Assembly: GCA_005884715.1 (NCBI GenBank)
Contig: VAZZ01000143.1
Span: 10,065-27,895 of the forward strand
Source of the DNA: Alphaproteobacteria bacterium
Lineage (GTDB): Bacteria > Pseudomonadota > Alphaproteobacteria > Rhizobiales > Aestuariivirgaceae
Direction of reading: 5' to 3'
Length of the DNA stretch: 17,831 nt
This document shows, in pieces, positions 1-7,242 of the stretch (position 1 is the first letter of the stretch; each line of letters opens with the position of its first letter). The position numbers and the translations under genes are program-made. Under the pieces are notes generated by a model. The model saw nothing but the letters and a program-made list of their open reading frames with translations, was not told the origin of the DNA and did no database searches.

Positions 1-397
1 CCGGATGAACCTGCTTCAGCTTGTGTACGCTGCGGTCTTCGAAGGCGACCAAGGCAGGGGCGCCGATCGCCGCCAGCGACCACGCGGCTTGCGGGCCGGT
101 GCCGCCCAGTGCGTAGGTGATCGCCACATGCCGGGCGAGCCAGGCAGGGCCTTCCGGCCAGTCGATCCGCACTTCACCGCCAATGCCGCGCTCCGCGCGC
201 TCCTTGATCAATTCACCGAAAGCGCGCGCCTCGCGAGGTGCCGCTGCCATGAAGAGAGGAGCGAGGTCATGGGCGAAGATGCGGGCATCGACGCAGGCGC
301 TGAGGCCGAACAGCATGAGGGGAGCCTCATCGGCGATGCGCGGTATCTCCCTGATGAGGCTTCGATAAAGACCGCCCCAGTCCGTTGCCGGCGTCAT
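1..397 (-). CDS. N-terminal part of an ADP-dependent glucokinase/phosphofructokinase-like sugar kinase (runs off left edge)
   Basis: The minus strand is open from an ATG at 397 to the window edge, 132 codons. An AAGGGA Shine-Dalgarno lies about 7 bases before the ATG. Visible landmarks are an early beta-strand segment LMLFGLSACVDARI (about residues 28-41), a GIGGEVRIDWPEG segment (about 80-92) and YALGGTGPQAAWSLAAIGAP (about 103-122). The last resembles the glycine-rich GG-x(5)-A-x-x-LA-x-x-G stretch of ribokinase-fold kinases. The order and spacing recall the ADP-dependent glucokinase/phosphofructokinase family. The catalytic GxGD motif would lie beyond the edge and is not seen. The gene is divergent from the aldolase at 626, so a kinase followed by sugar-phosphate cleavage is a natural pairing. 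Family assignment is from memory of motifs; it could be another ribokinase-fold protein. The plus-strand ORF over this region is a shadow. Confidence 0.6.
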   Translation of the reverse strand, partial: MTPATDWGGLYRSLIREIPRIADEAPLMLFGLSACVDARIFAHDLAPLFMAAAPREARAFGELIKERAERGIGGEVRIDWPEGPAWLARHVAITYALGGTGPQAAWSLAAIGAPALVAFEDRSVHKLKQVHP

Positions 398-430
398 TCT
401 TCTTCCCTTGTGGTGTCTGCCTCATAGAGA

Positions 431-473
431 GTCAAATTCAATCATCTGTCAATTGACTTTGAGAAGATTTGAC
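431..473. promoter_or_regulatory. Symmetric operator-like half-site array between kinase and aldolase genes
   Basis: The 228-bp AT-rich divergent region (398-625) contains a perfect 10-bp palindrome GTCAATTGAC at 448-457. It is flanked by GTCAAAT at 431-437 and its exact inverse ATTTGAC at 467-473, with gaps of 10 and 9 bases. The layout suggests a regulator binding as a dimer or tetramer to control both divergent genes. No convincing -35/-10 pair with good spacing was found for the aldolase. A TATGAT hexamer at 589-594 has only a poor upstream partner. The regulator is not identified. Confidence 0.45.
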
Positions 474-625
474 GCAGCTATTTTTTCCATATTAATATCG
501 CAAAATCAATGAGATAAGTGAATTATTGTCAGAACTGGCATGACTGATATTGGAATCTATTGATATATCTTGCTCATTTCGCGCCTAGTATGATATGGGA
601 CTCATCAGGCACCCAGGAGATTGGC

Positions 626-1672
626 ATGACGACGAAGTTGGACGAGAAACTGGCGCGGATCCGGGCCGGCAAATACAAGCGCTCGGACTTCATCCTCGCC
701 GATGCCAAGGATGGCGACATGGGCGCAGGCGTTCTCGGTGCCGCACCCAAGCGGGCCCCGGACGGTACGCGCCTGCGCGGCAAGACAAAGCTCGAATATC
801 TCGATGACATCGAGGCGGTGGTCAAACACGGCATCGTCGATGTCATGCTCGTCTCGGCGTCCAATCTCGAATTGCTGCATGAGCGGGGCGTCTTCAAGAA
901 GAGCAGGGTCAAGCCGGTCATCCGCGCCAATGACACGACGGATTGCTGGGGTCTCATACGCCATGGCACCTATCACAAGCAGGCCTCGCGTCCCTTCCGC
1001 ACCGCTAGCCTGCCGCGCGCGATGTACAATGCTGCATCCCCGGTGAAGACCGCGAAGAAAATCTACGGCACCGATCTCGGCCTCTATTCCATCACCATGA
1101 TGAATGATCTCGATGCCGATCACCGCACGCTCGAGGCTTTCCGCGCCTTCCGTGAAGACGCAGCGGCGAATGGCTTCAAATATTTCCTCGAGGTCTTCAA
1201 TCCCAATGTCGCGCACAACATGGAGCGCGAGCATCTCGGTGAATTCATCAATGACTGCATTCTGCGCTGCCTCGCCGGCGTCATGAAGGCCGATCGTCCG
1301 CAATTCCTGAAGATCGTCTATAATGGCCCCAAGGCGCTGGAAGAGCTCGCGACCTATGATCCGAGCCTCGTCATCGGCATATTGGGCGGCGGCACCGGCA
1401 CGACGCGCGATACATTCGAGCTTCTCCAGCAGGGCGAGCGCTATGGTGCCAGGGTGGCCTTGTTCGGCCGCAAGATCAATCAGGCGGAAGCGCCCCTGAC
1501 GCTCCTCACTTTCATGCGCCAGATCACCGACGGGACGATCAGCCCGGACGAGGCGGTGCGCGCCTATCACGGCGAATTGCAGAAGCTTGGCCTGAAGCCG
1601 TTGCGTTCGCTTGAAGAGGATCGCGTCGTCACCGAAGAGCCGCTCAAGAAGGCAACGCTCAAGGCGGCCTAG
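626..1672 (+). CDS. DeoC/FbaB/LacD-type class I aldolase
   Basis: 348-residue predicted TIM-barrel aldolase. The ATG at 626 is chosen because GGAGA sits about 6 bases upstream. An in-frame extension to 560 has no ribosome site and is AT-rich non-coding DNA. Features of the DhnA/FbaB/LacD aldolase group are visible: a C-terminal FLKIVYNGP strand whose Lys229 is the likely Schiff-base lysine, a phosphate-binding loop GILGGGTGTTRD (251-262), and ALFGRKINQAEAP (278-290), which matches the GRN-x-x-Q motif of these enzymes. Residue Lys185 lies in a KYFLEVFNPN strand. The family cleaves or joins sugar phosphates to give DHAP, glyceraldehyde 3-phosphate or similar fragments. The gene stands alone, ending in a repeat and a terminator, and is divergent from the kinase. 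Substrate is unknown; the N-terminal 70 residues are not typical of well-studied members. Confidence 0.75.
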   Translation: MTTKLDEKLARIRAGKYKRSDFILADAKDGDMGAGVLGAAPKRAPDGTRLRGKTKLEYLDDIEAVVKHGIVDVMLVSASNLELLHERGVFKKSRVKPVIRANDTTDCWGLIRHGTYHKQASRPFRTASLPRAMYNAASPVKTAKKIYGTDLGLYSITMMNDLDADHRTLEAFRAFREDAAANGFKYFLEVFNPNVAHNMEREHLGEFINDCILRCLAGVMKADRPQFLKIVYNGPKALEELATYDPSLVIGILGGGTGTTRDTFELLQQGERYGARVALFGRKINQAEAPLTLLTFMRQITDGTISPDEAVRAYHGELQKLGLKPLRSLEEDRVVTEEPLKKATLKAA

Positions 1673-1681
1673 ACTAGAATA

Positions 1682-1802
1682 CCTCACCCTGAGGTGGCCG
1701 CGAAGCGGCCCTCGAAGGGTCTGTTGCAACGAGTTCGCTCTGTCCTGATGGATGCTTCGGGGCTCCCTCGGCTCAGGGCCGGGGTCGCACCTCAGCATGA
1801 GG
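1682..1802. repeat. RIME-like intergenic inverted-repeat element
   Basis: A 121-bp element has terminal inverted repeats CCTCACCCTGAGGTG (1682-1696) and CACCTCAGCATGAGG (1788-1802), matching at 13 of 15 positions. Inside the left end is a perfect hairpin GGCCGC-gaa-GCGGCC (1696-1710) followed by CTCGAAGGGT. Similar CTCA..CTGAGG / CTTCGA mosaics are common dispersed intergenic elements in rhizobia and relatives. No open reading frame and no obvious target-site duplication are present. Naming it RIME is by resemblance; copy number cannot be seen from one window. Confidence 0.7.
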
Positions 1803-1825
1803 GTAGTTGGTTACTCCCTGAACTG

Positions 1826-1854
1826 CGCCGGACTGAAAGGTCCGGCGTTTTTTT
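1826..1854 (+). terminator. Intrinsic terminator downstream of the aldolase
   Basis: A perfect 8-bp stem CGCCGGAC (1826-1833) / GTCCGGCG (1840-1847) with a 6-base loop is followed directly by seven T residues (1848-1854). It is oriented to stop plus-strand transcription after the aldolase and repeat. The stop codon of the convergent FGGY kinase (1853-1855) overlaps its T tract. On the minus strand no T run follows the stem, so it looks one-directional. Confidence 0.9.
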
Positions 1855-3391
1855 ATGCGCGCTCGCGGAACCAGGCCAGCGCATCATGGGTGGAGGCAAG
1901 CACTAACGGGAGGGGGGCATAGACGGTGCGGTAGAGGTCGTCATATCGTTTTGCCCATTCAGGCTCGGGCTCGACGATCCGCACCTGGCCCAGTCCTTCG
2001 GCCATCTCGCGGCGCGCTTCGGCGACTGAGGCGAACACGCCCGCACCTACGCCGCCGAGGATCGCCGCACTGAGGCAGGTGGCTTCGCTGAGCGGCGTCA
2101 CTTCGAGCGCCCTGCCATAGACGCTGGCTTTGATCTTCATCAGGAGTTCATTGCGCGTTCCCCCGCCAATGACGCGGATGCGGGCGATGGGGGCGACGTT
2201 CTCGATCGCGCTCAGATGGTCGAGCTCGAGGCGCGTATAGAGGCAGAGGCCTTCGAGCACGCTGCGGAACAGGACGCCCGGCGAACTGTCGCCGGTGATG
2301 CCGATGAAGGCGCCGCGCGCATTGGGATTGGGATAGGGTTGATCGCCGCCGCGCAATTGCGGCAGGAAGCACAAGCCATGGCTGCCGGGCGGCAGGGCGC
2401 TCGCCTCCTCGATCAAGCTTTCATAGCTGGCGCCGCCCGCCTGCTTGCGGAACCACTCGATGGCGCCGCCCGATGTCGTGAGGCCGCACATGAGCTCATA
2501 GCGCGGCATATCGAGGCTGAGGACGCTTTGCTGATTGCCGCCCTGACGCAGCCGGTCATCGAAGATCGGCCGGTCATTGGCGAGGATCAGACCTTCCGCC
2601 GTTCCCATGCTGTCGAGCAGGATGCCGGGACGATTGGTGTCGGCGGCGATCGTGCTGATGACGTGATCATGTCCGCCGGCCGAGACCGGAAGTCCCTGCG
2701 GCAACCCGGTTTGCGCCGCAGCGGCCGCATGGACATGTCCCACCGGCGCGCCGCTGGCGATCAACGGCGCAAAGAGCGAGGGATCGATATCGAGCTTGCC
2801 GAGAAGCTTATCCGCCCAGCGAAGATCGGAGAGATCGAGAGCATTGGTCCTTGAAGCAAGGCTGAAGTCGGTTCGCGCCTCACCGGTCAGGCGGAAGGCG
2901 ACCCAATCGGCCATATTGAGCCAGCGCCTGGCCTTGGCGAAGAGTTGCGGATGGGTGCGCCGCCACCAAAGGATCTTGGCCAGGCTGAAACTATGCGAGG
3001 TCGTAACTCCGCTGGTCCTGAACGCGTAAGCATCGCCGAGCTGTCGGCGCATCGCTTCGCCATCGCCGATGGTGCGCGCGCAATACCAGGCGATGATCTG
3101 GCCGAGTTCCTTTCCCTTTGCGTCGATGAGGACGCCGGCTTCGCCCATGCTGCCGGTGGCGAAGCCCTTGATGGTGCCATGCGCCTTAGCCTCTTGCGTC
3201 AGCGCGACGAGGACCCTGCATACGCTCTGCCATAGTTCCTGCGGGTGATATTCCGCCCAACCGGCCTGCGGGAAATGCGTCGGCGTTGGCTCGGCCGCCT
3301 CAGAAACGATATGGCCTTTAAGGTCGATCGCCACAGCGCGGACACGACCCGTGCCGAGATCGAGGCTGGCGAGCAATGGCGCACCGGCCAA
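1853..3391 (-). CDS. FGGY-family carbohydrate kinase (xylulokinase/fuculokinase-like)
   Basis: 512-residue ATP-dependent sugar kinase of the FGGY family, of normal length. Landmarks: N-terminal phosphate loop SLDLGTGRVRA (9-19), the conserved GWAEYHPQELW segment (44-54), SAGGHDH with the probable catalytic Asp242, SMGTAEG (261-267), and the C-terminal nucleotide-binding stretch IGGGTRNELLMKIKASVYG (408-426). It begins with TTG at 3391, supported by AGGGGA seven bases upstream. It lies 4 bases after the permease stop, so it is the last gene of the transporter operon and likely phosphorylates the imported sugar or its ketose product. Sugar specificity cannot be read. It may supply kinase activity that the broken xylulokinase at 9275 lacks. 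Confidence 0.9.
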   Translation of the reverse strand: MAGAPLLASLDLGTGRVRAVAIDLKGHIVSEAAEPTPTHFPQAGWAEYHPQELWQSVCRVLVALTQEAKAHGTIKGFATGSMGEAGVLIDAKGKELGQIIAWYCARTIGDGEAMRRQLGDAYAFRTSGVTTSHSFSLAKILWWRRTHPQLFAKARRWLNMADWVAFRLTGEARTDFSLASRTNALDLSDLRWADKLLGKLDIDPSLFAPLIASGAPVGHVHAAAAAQTGLPQGLPVSAGGHDHVISTIAADTNRPGILLDSMGTAEGLILANDRPIFDDRLRQGGNQQSVLSLDMPRYELMCGLTTSGGAIEWFRKQAGGASYESLIEEASALPPGSHGLCFLPQLRGGDQPYPNPNARGAFIGITGDSSPGVLFRSVLEGLCLYTRLELDHLSAIENVAPIARIRVIGGGTRNELLMKIKASVYGRALEVTPLSEATCLSAAILGGVGAGVFASVAEARREMAEGLGQVRIVEPEPEWAKRYDDLYRTVYAPLPLVLASTHDALAWFRERA

Positions 3392-3395
3392 TCGG

Positions 3396-4256
3396 CTATC
3401 CCCTGACGGCGCCGAGCGTCAGCCCGCGCACAATATAGCGCTGCGCAATGAGGGCGATAATGACGGGCGGAATGATCGCCGTCATAGCGCGCACCCCCAT
3501 GAACCAGAACTGCACGCCGCGCGTATCGATGGCGCCGGCAATATGGACCGGGACGGTGATGGCCGTATTGCTGCCGATCGAGACGGCGAACAGAAACTCG
3601 TTCCAGGTGAAGGCGAAGATGATGAGACCCGCCGCCGCCATCGAGGGGGCGGCAAGCGGCAGCGCTATCCGCCAGAAAGCGCCCCAATGGCCGGCGCCGT
3701 CGATGAGGGCGGCTTCCTCGAGCTCGACCGGAAGATCAAGGAAGGTCTGGCGCAGGATCACCACGACATAGGGCAGAACGAAGGTCGCGTTGATCAGGAC
3801 GAGGGCAAACTTGGTGTCGAGAAGGCCCAGATAGCGCATGGTAAGATAGAACGGGATGACGGTGGCGACCGGCGGCAGGACGCGCTGCGACAGGAACCAC
3901 ACGGTGATGTCGCGGTTCTTCCACCGTTCGAAGCGGAACCGCGCGATGGCGTAAGCCGCCGGCGTGCCGAGCGCCAATGCCAGAAGGGCAGCCGAGATCG
4001 CGATGACTGTGCTGTTATAGAGCGCCTGGACGGTTTCGGGCGTCCCGAGCTGGTCGATCCAGTTGTTGAGCGTCGGGGTGAAATTGATCCACGGCACACC
4101 GAGGCCGGCGACCGTATAGGTGTCGATGGGATTGCGCAGCGATTGCGAGAAGGCCCAGTAGATCGGAAAGGCGAAGATGAGCGCGACGGTGATGGCGATC
4201 AGTGAAGCGATGACTTCGCCCCATCCCCTCTTGGAACCTGGAATCCGATCACCCAT
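3396..4256 (-). CDS. Sugar ABC transporter permease, MalG type
   Basis: 286-residue inner-membrane protein with an N-terminal membrane segment (about residues 14-34) and five further hydrophobic segments. The cytoplasmic EAA loop that contacts the ATPase is EEAALIDGAGHWGAFWRIALP, at about 180-200. This is the CUT1-type second permease. Its ATG overlaps the end of the first permease by 8 bases (ATGGGTGA), which indicates translational coupling. It is followed 4 bases later by the FGGY kinase. No truncation or odd residue is seen. It should pair with the preceding permease as a heterodimer. Confidence 0.93.
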   Translation of the reverse strand: MGDRIPGSKRGWGEVIASLIAITVALIFAFPIYWAFSQSLRNPIDTYTVAGLGVPWINFTPTLNNWIDQLGTPETVQALYNSTVIAISAALLALALGTPAAYAIARFRFERWKNRDITVWFLSQRVLPPVATVIPFYLTMRYLGLLDTKFALVLINATFVLPYVVVILRQTFLDLPVELEEAALIDGAGHWGAFWRIALPLAAPSMAAAGLIIFAFTWNEFLFAVSIGSNTAITVPVHIAGAIDTRGVQFWFMGVRAMTAIIPPVIIALIAQRYIVRGLTLGAVRG

Positions 4257-5196
4257 AGCTCACCCTGAGGCGCCGGAAGAACAATGTTATGACAACCATG
4301 ACCACGATGAGGAGTGCATAGGCCATGGCGCTGGCATAGCCCAGATCGAAGAAGCGCAGGCCGGTGCGGAAGGCAAGCAGCGAGAAGGGCTGTGTCGCGA
4401 CGCCGGGACCTCCGCCGGTCATGGCGAAAGGGATATCGAACAATTTGAGAGCTTCCGCCATTCGCAACAGGAGGACGAGAACGATCGTCGGGATGAGGAG
4501 CGGCAACATCACTTCCTTGAGCATGTCCCAGGGACTGGCACCGTCGACGCGGGCGGCTTCGTAGAGTTCCTCAGGCACGCCCTGAAGCGCAGCCAGGAAG
4601 ACCAGGAAGCAGAAGGGCGTCCATTGCCAGATATCGACGAGAATGACCGAGGCCAATGCCCCGTTAGGATTGGACAGGAACGGGATGCCGGTCCAGGCGA
4701 GCGGGCCGCCGACTTCGTAGAAGATCGTGAAGAAGGTGTAGCCGACCGCGAGCGGTGTCGCGAAAATCGGCAGAATCATCACGGCGCGCAGCACTGGTCT
4801 CCCGAAAATATGCTGATTGAACAGGACTGCGAGCAGGAATCCGAAGACAAGTTCGAGCGGCACGGCAATGAGGACGAACAGCAGCGTGACACGGATCGCC
4901 TCCTTTACCTGAGGATCGCCGAACAGGCGCTTGAAGTTGTCAAGGCCGATGAAGGTGGCACTATTCACCTGGTCCTTGATGACGACATTCTTGGTGCGCG
5001 GCTGGCCTGAATCATCGAGCATCGGCTTGCCCGCGGCATCGAGCATGGGCTGCTTCTCGCGCTTCACCTCGACCTTCTGCTCGATCTTGTAGAAAGCGAG
5101 ATAGAGCGAATAGCCAAGCGGGAAGACGGTGAAGGCAAGCACCCAGATGACCGCTGGGGCAAGCAGCAGGAAGCGGATATTTCCGGTCCAACGCAT
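4249..5196 (-). CDS. Sugar ABC transporter permease, MalF type, with an enlarged first periplasmic loop
   Basis: 315-residue CUT1-family permease counted from the ATG at 5196 (MRWTGNIRFLL). A GTG at 5241 would add 15 residues, but it lies inside a strong hairpin and is less likely. After the first membrane helix there is an unusually long, charged periplasmic loop (about residues 40-80) with a near-tandem repeat PMLDAAGKP / PMLDDSGQP. The EAA loop is EELYEAARVDGASPWDMLKEV. Hydrophobic segments give six predicted helices. It lies downstream of the binding-protein gene and overlaps the next permease by 8 bases. Function as sugar or polyol importer subunit follows from family and operon; substrate unknown. 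Confidence 0.92.
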   Translation of the reverse strand: MRWTGNIRFLLLAPAVIWVLAFTVFPLGYSLYLAFYKIEQKVEVKREKQPMLDAAGKPMLDDSGQPRTKNVVIKDQVNSATFIGLDNFKRLFGDPQVKEAIRVTLLFVLIAVPLELVFGFLLAVLFNQHIFGRPVLRAVMILPIFATPLAVGYTFFTIFYEVGGPLAWTGIPFLSNPNGALASVILVDIWQWTPFCFLVFLAALQGVPEELYEAARVDGASPWDMLKEVMLPLLIPTIVLVLLLRMAEALKLFDIPFAMTGGGPGVATQPFSLLAFRTGLRFFDLGYASAMAYALLIVVMVVITLFFRRLRVSYG

Positions 5197-5217
5197 TGGA
5201 TGTCTTTCAGCTGATGA

Positions 5218-5249
5218 GGATCGGGGCGGCACGCCGGCCACCCCGATCC
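5218..5249 (-). other. Stable intercistronic hairpin after the sugar-binding-protein gene
   Basis: GGATCGGGG (5218-5226) and CCCCGATCC (5241-5249) form a perfect 9-bp stem with a 14-base loop that can pair further. It lies 12 bases after the binding-protein stop codon and before the likely permease start at 5196. There is no T run. Such hairpins usually protect the 3' end of the upstream message, so that the binding protein is made in excess over the permeases. Confidence 0.6.
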
Positions 5250-5260
5250 GCTGTCAGTTG

Positions 5261-6907
5261 TTACGGCTTATAGCCGATGGCCGCCTGGTAGTCGGCCTTC
5301 TGCTTGTCGCGACCGATGCGGTCGGTGACGCCTTCCCAGGCCGTCGCCGTGTCGTCGAGCGCCTGCTTGGCGCTCTTTCCACCGCTCATCGCCGCCGACA
5401 GGTTCTTGTCGAGAATATCCCAATACTCGAAAGTGCCCGGGATGCGCAGATAAGTCAGCATCGTCGGGGCGTTAAAGACCTCGTGATAGGCATGCGTATA
5501 GGCCTTGGCATCGTTGGCATCCCAACCCGCCTTCACATAGTCGTCGATCGTGGCGGTGCCGCCATCCTCCTTCAGGAACTGGTAGGAATAGCCCGGATCG
5601 ACGCCGTCCCAGCCAAAAGTCGCCATCATCTTCGACACTGGCTTGATCGCCATCAGCGACAGGAAGGAATAAGTGGCTTCCGGATTGGCCGAGAAGTTGG
5701 AGATTACGCCATGCCATGAACCGCCGGTCGTGTTGCCGACGAGACGCGGCTTGTCGAGCTTGACGAATTCCTTCTTCGTGAAGTCGTAATACTCGTTCGA
5801 AGAAGGCATCATCGCCGCCGCACACTTGCCCTTGATCTTCGAGCGGCTTTGATCCTGGCAGAGGGCGCCGACATCACCCCAGGAGAACACGAACACCGAT
5901 TTGCCGCGCAGGAAATAATCCCACGCCTCGCCGAGCGACCAGCCGACCTGCGCCGCAGGTCCTGTCTTGTGCAGCTCCTGCAGGAATTCGAGCGCCTTCA
6001 GATGACCCGGGCTGTTGATCAGGGGCTTCATGTCTTCCGGATCGAACCAGTAGACATTCTGCGTCCGCGTGACCTTGTCGCCCGGATTGATCACGAAGGA
6101 GGCCGAGAGCGACTGGAAGTGATAGTGGCCCTGTTCGCCCACCTTCAGATGCAGAACCGTTCCGCTGTCAGGATCGGGGTCATTCGAATCCCAGTTCTTG
6201 CCGTTGAAGAACTTCGAAATGTCCAGAAGCTGCTGCCAGGTCTGCGGCGGATTCGGCAGATCGTATCCGACTTCCTTCTTGAACTGTGCCTGCCATTTGG
6301 GATCGCTCAGAACATCGGAGCGGTAATAGAGGACCTGACCGTCGGCATCGTTGCGGATGCCATAGCTCTTGCCGCCCCAGGTATAGAGGGTCTTGAGCGA
6401 GGGCGGAAAGTCGTCATAGCTCCATTGCGGATATTTGTCCGACTTGTTGAGATCATCGATCGCATAGGCATAGCCCGCCGGCACGATGTCGCCATACCAG
6501 AAAGCGCCGACCATGAAAGCATCATACTGGCCGGTCCCGTTCCTGAGATCGAGCATCATCTTGGTGTAATGTTCGGCAAAGGGCAGTTCGACGATATTGA
6601 CTTTGCCGCCCGACAGCTCTTCCCAGATCGGCCGGAACTGATAGAGCGGTCCGCTGATGCCGCCCTTCGGGCCGGCGCCATTGACGGTAACCGTGATCGT
6701 CACGTCCTTGAACGGCTGCTTGTCGGGACCGAATGCACTTCCCAGCTCTTTGCGGGACGTGGTGATCACTTTATTGTTGTAGGCATCGCCGAGCTTGAGG
6801 AGGACCGTTCCGTCGTCCTTCCATTCGACATTCTGGCCGGCGAAGACTGGTGGTGCCAGCCACACCAGCGCGGGTAAAGCAAGTAGCGGCCACTTCAGTG
6901 GATGCAT
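5261..6907 (-). CDS. Periplasmic sugar-binding protein of an ABC transporter (family 1, large type)
   Basis: 548-residue extracellular solute-binding protein. The ATG at 6907 has a strong GGAGG site about 8 bases upstream. Residues 1-23 are a signal peptide ending PPVFA; no lipobox cysteine is present, so the product should be soluble in the periplasm. Typical family-1 features include VNIVELPFAEHYTKMMLDL and QYDAFMVGAFWYGDIVPAG (about 110-145), and a late YSFLSLMAIKPVSKMM segment. At 548 residues it is longer than the usual 400-450, with an N-terminal extension before the first conserved strand (VTITVTVNG, about 68-76). It heads the operon for two permeases and an FGGY kinase, which points to a carbohydrate or polyol ligand. 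No ATPase gene follows. Confidence 0.92.
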   Translation of the reverse strand: MHPLKWPLLALPALVWLAPPVFAGQNVEWKDDGTVLLKLGDAYNNKVITTSRKELGSAFGPDKQPFKDVTITVTVNGAGPKGGISGPLYQFRPIWEELSGGKVNIVELPFAEHYTKMMLDLRNGTGQYDAFMVGAFWYGDIVPAGYAYAIDDLNKSDKYPQWSYDDFPPSLKTLYTWGGKSYGIRNDADGQVLYYRSDVLSDPKWQAQFKKEVGYDLPNPPQTWQQLLDISKFFNGKNWDSNDPDPDSGTVLHLKVGEQGHYHFQSLSASFVINPGDKVTRTQNVYWFDPEDMKPLINSPGHLKALEFLQELHKTGPAAQVGWSLGEAWDYFLRGKSVFVFSWGDVGALCQDQSRSKIKGKCAAAMMPSSNEYYDFTKKEFVKLDKPRLVGNTTGGSWHGVISNFSANPEATYSFLSLMAIKPVSKMMATFGWDGVDPGYSYQFLKEDGGTATIDDYVKAGWDANDAKAYTHAYHEVFNAPTMLTYLRIPGTFEYWDILDKNLSAAMSGGKSAKQALDDTATAWEGVTDRIGRDKQKADYQAAIGYKP

Positions 6908-6971
6908 CGTTCACTCCTCCCATTTTGACCAGTTGTGCGGGCGCGCACTCTGGCTTGATCTAACGGGGCCG

Positions 6972-6999
6972 AGCATACATTCTTGCGAAGAAAGCACAA
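6972..6999 (-). promoter_or_regulatory. Possible promoter of the sugar transporter operon
   Basis: Read on the minus strand, TTGTGC (6994-6999) and TATGCT (6972-6977) are separated by 16 bases, about 65 bases before the binding-protein ATG. The -10 is a fair match (5 of 6) and the -35 poor (3 of 6). This is a candidate only. Confidence 0.3.
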
Positions 7000-7145
7000 C
7001 TGTCCGATAGGAATTTTGTATGATGTCACGCTGGTGCAGTGCAGCGAAAGAATCCGAGGAATTTCGATCATTTGCGCCGAGAGTCAGTGATCATTCGTAA
7101 TCGCCATGAGATTGCACCTCGACCAAAGTCGGATGATGCAATAGG

Positions 7146-7160
7146 TTTGCACAGTGCAAA
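7146..7160. promoter_or_regulatory. 15-bp palindromic operator candidate
   Basis: TTTGCACAGTGCAAA is a perfect palindrome around its central base. It lies between the divergent promoters, about 100 bases before the transketolase. Related GTGCA units occur at 7034-7043 and TTGCAC near 7109, as expected for a regulator with several sites. The cognate protein is not in the immediate neighbourhood. Confidence 0.5.
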
Positions 7161-7242
7161 GATCATTGGCGTGAGGGATCTCTATTTGCGCAAGGTCATC
7201 GGCATTGCCGAAAAAATAGTCAACGACCAGCCGCGAAAGCCT

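Noticed and set aside
605..1798. 397-codon minus-strand open frame across the aldolase
   Set aside because: It is a shadow of the aldolase: no ribosome site, repetitive charged composition, and no family motifs, whereas the plus frame shows clear aldolase motifs.
4258..4272. Second copy of the RIME-like terminus (CTCACCCTGAGG)
   Set aside because: It lies in coding sequence at the end of the first permease, encodes expected C-terminal residues, and lacks the rest of the element.
5197..5241. GTG at 5241 as start of the first sugar permease
   Set aside because: It lies inside a strong hairpin after the binding-protein gene and adds 15 residues without membrane character; the ATG at 5196 gives a typical permease N-terminus.
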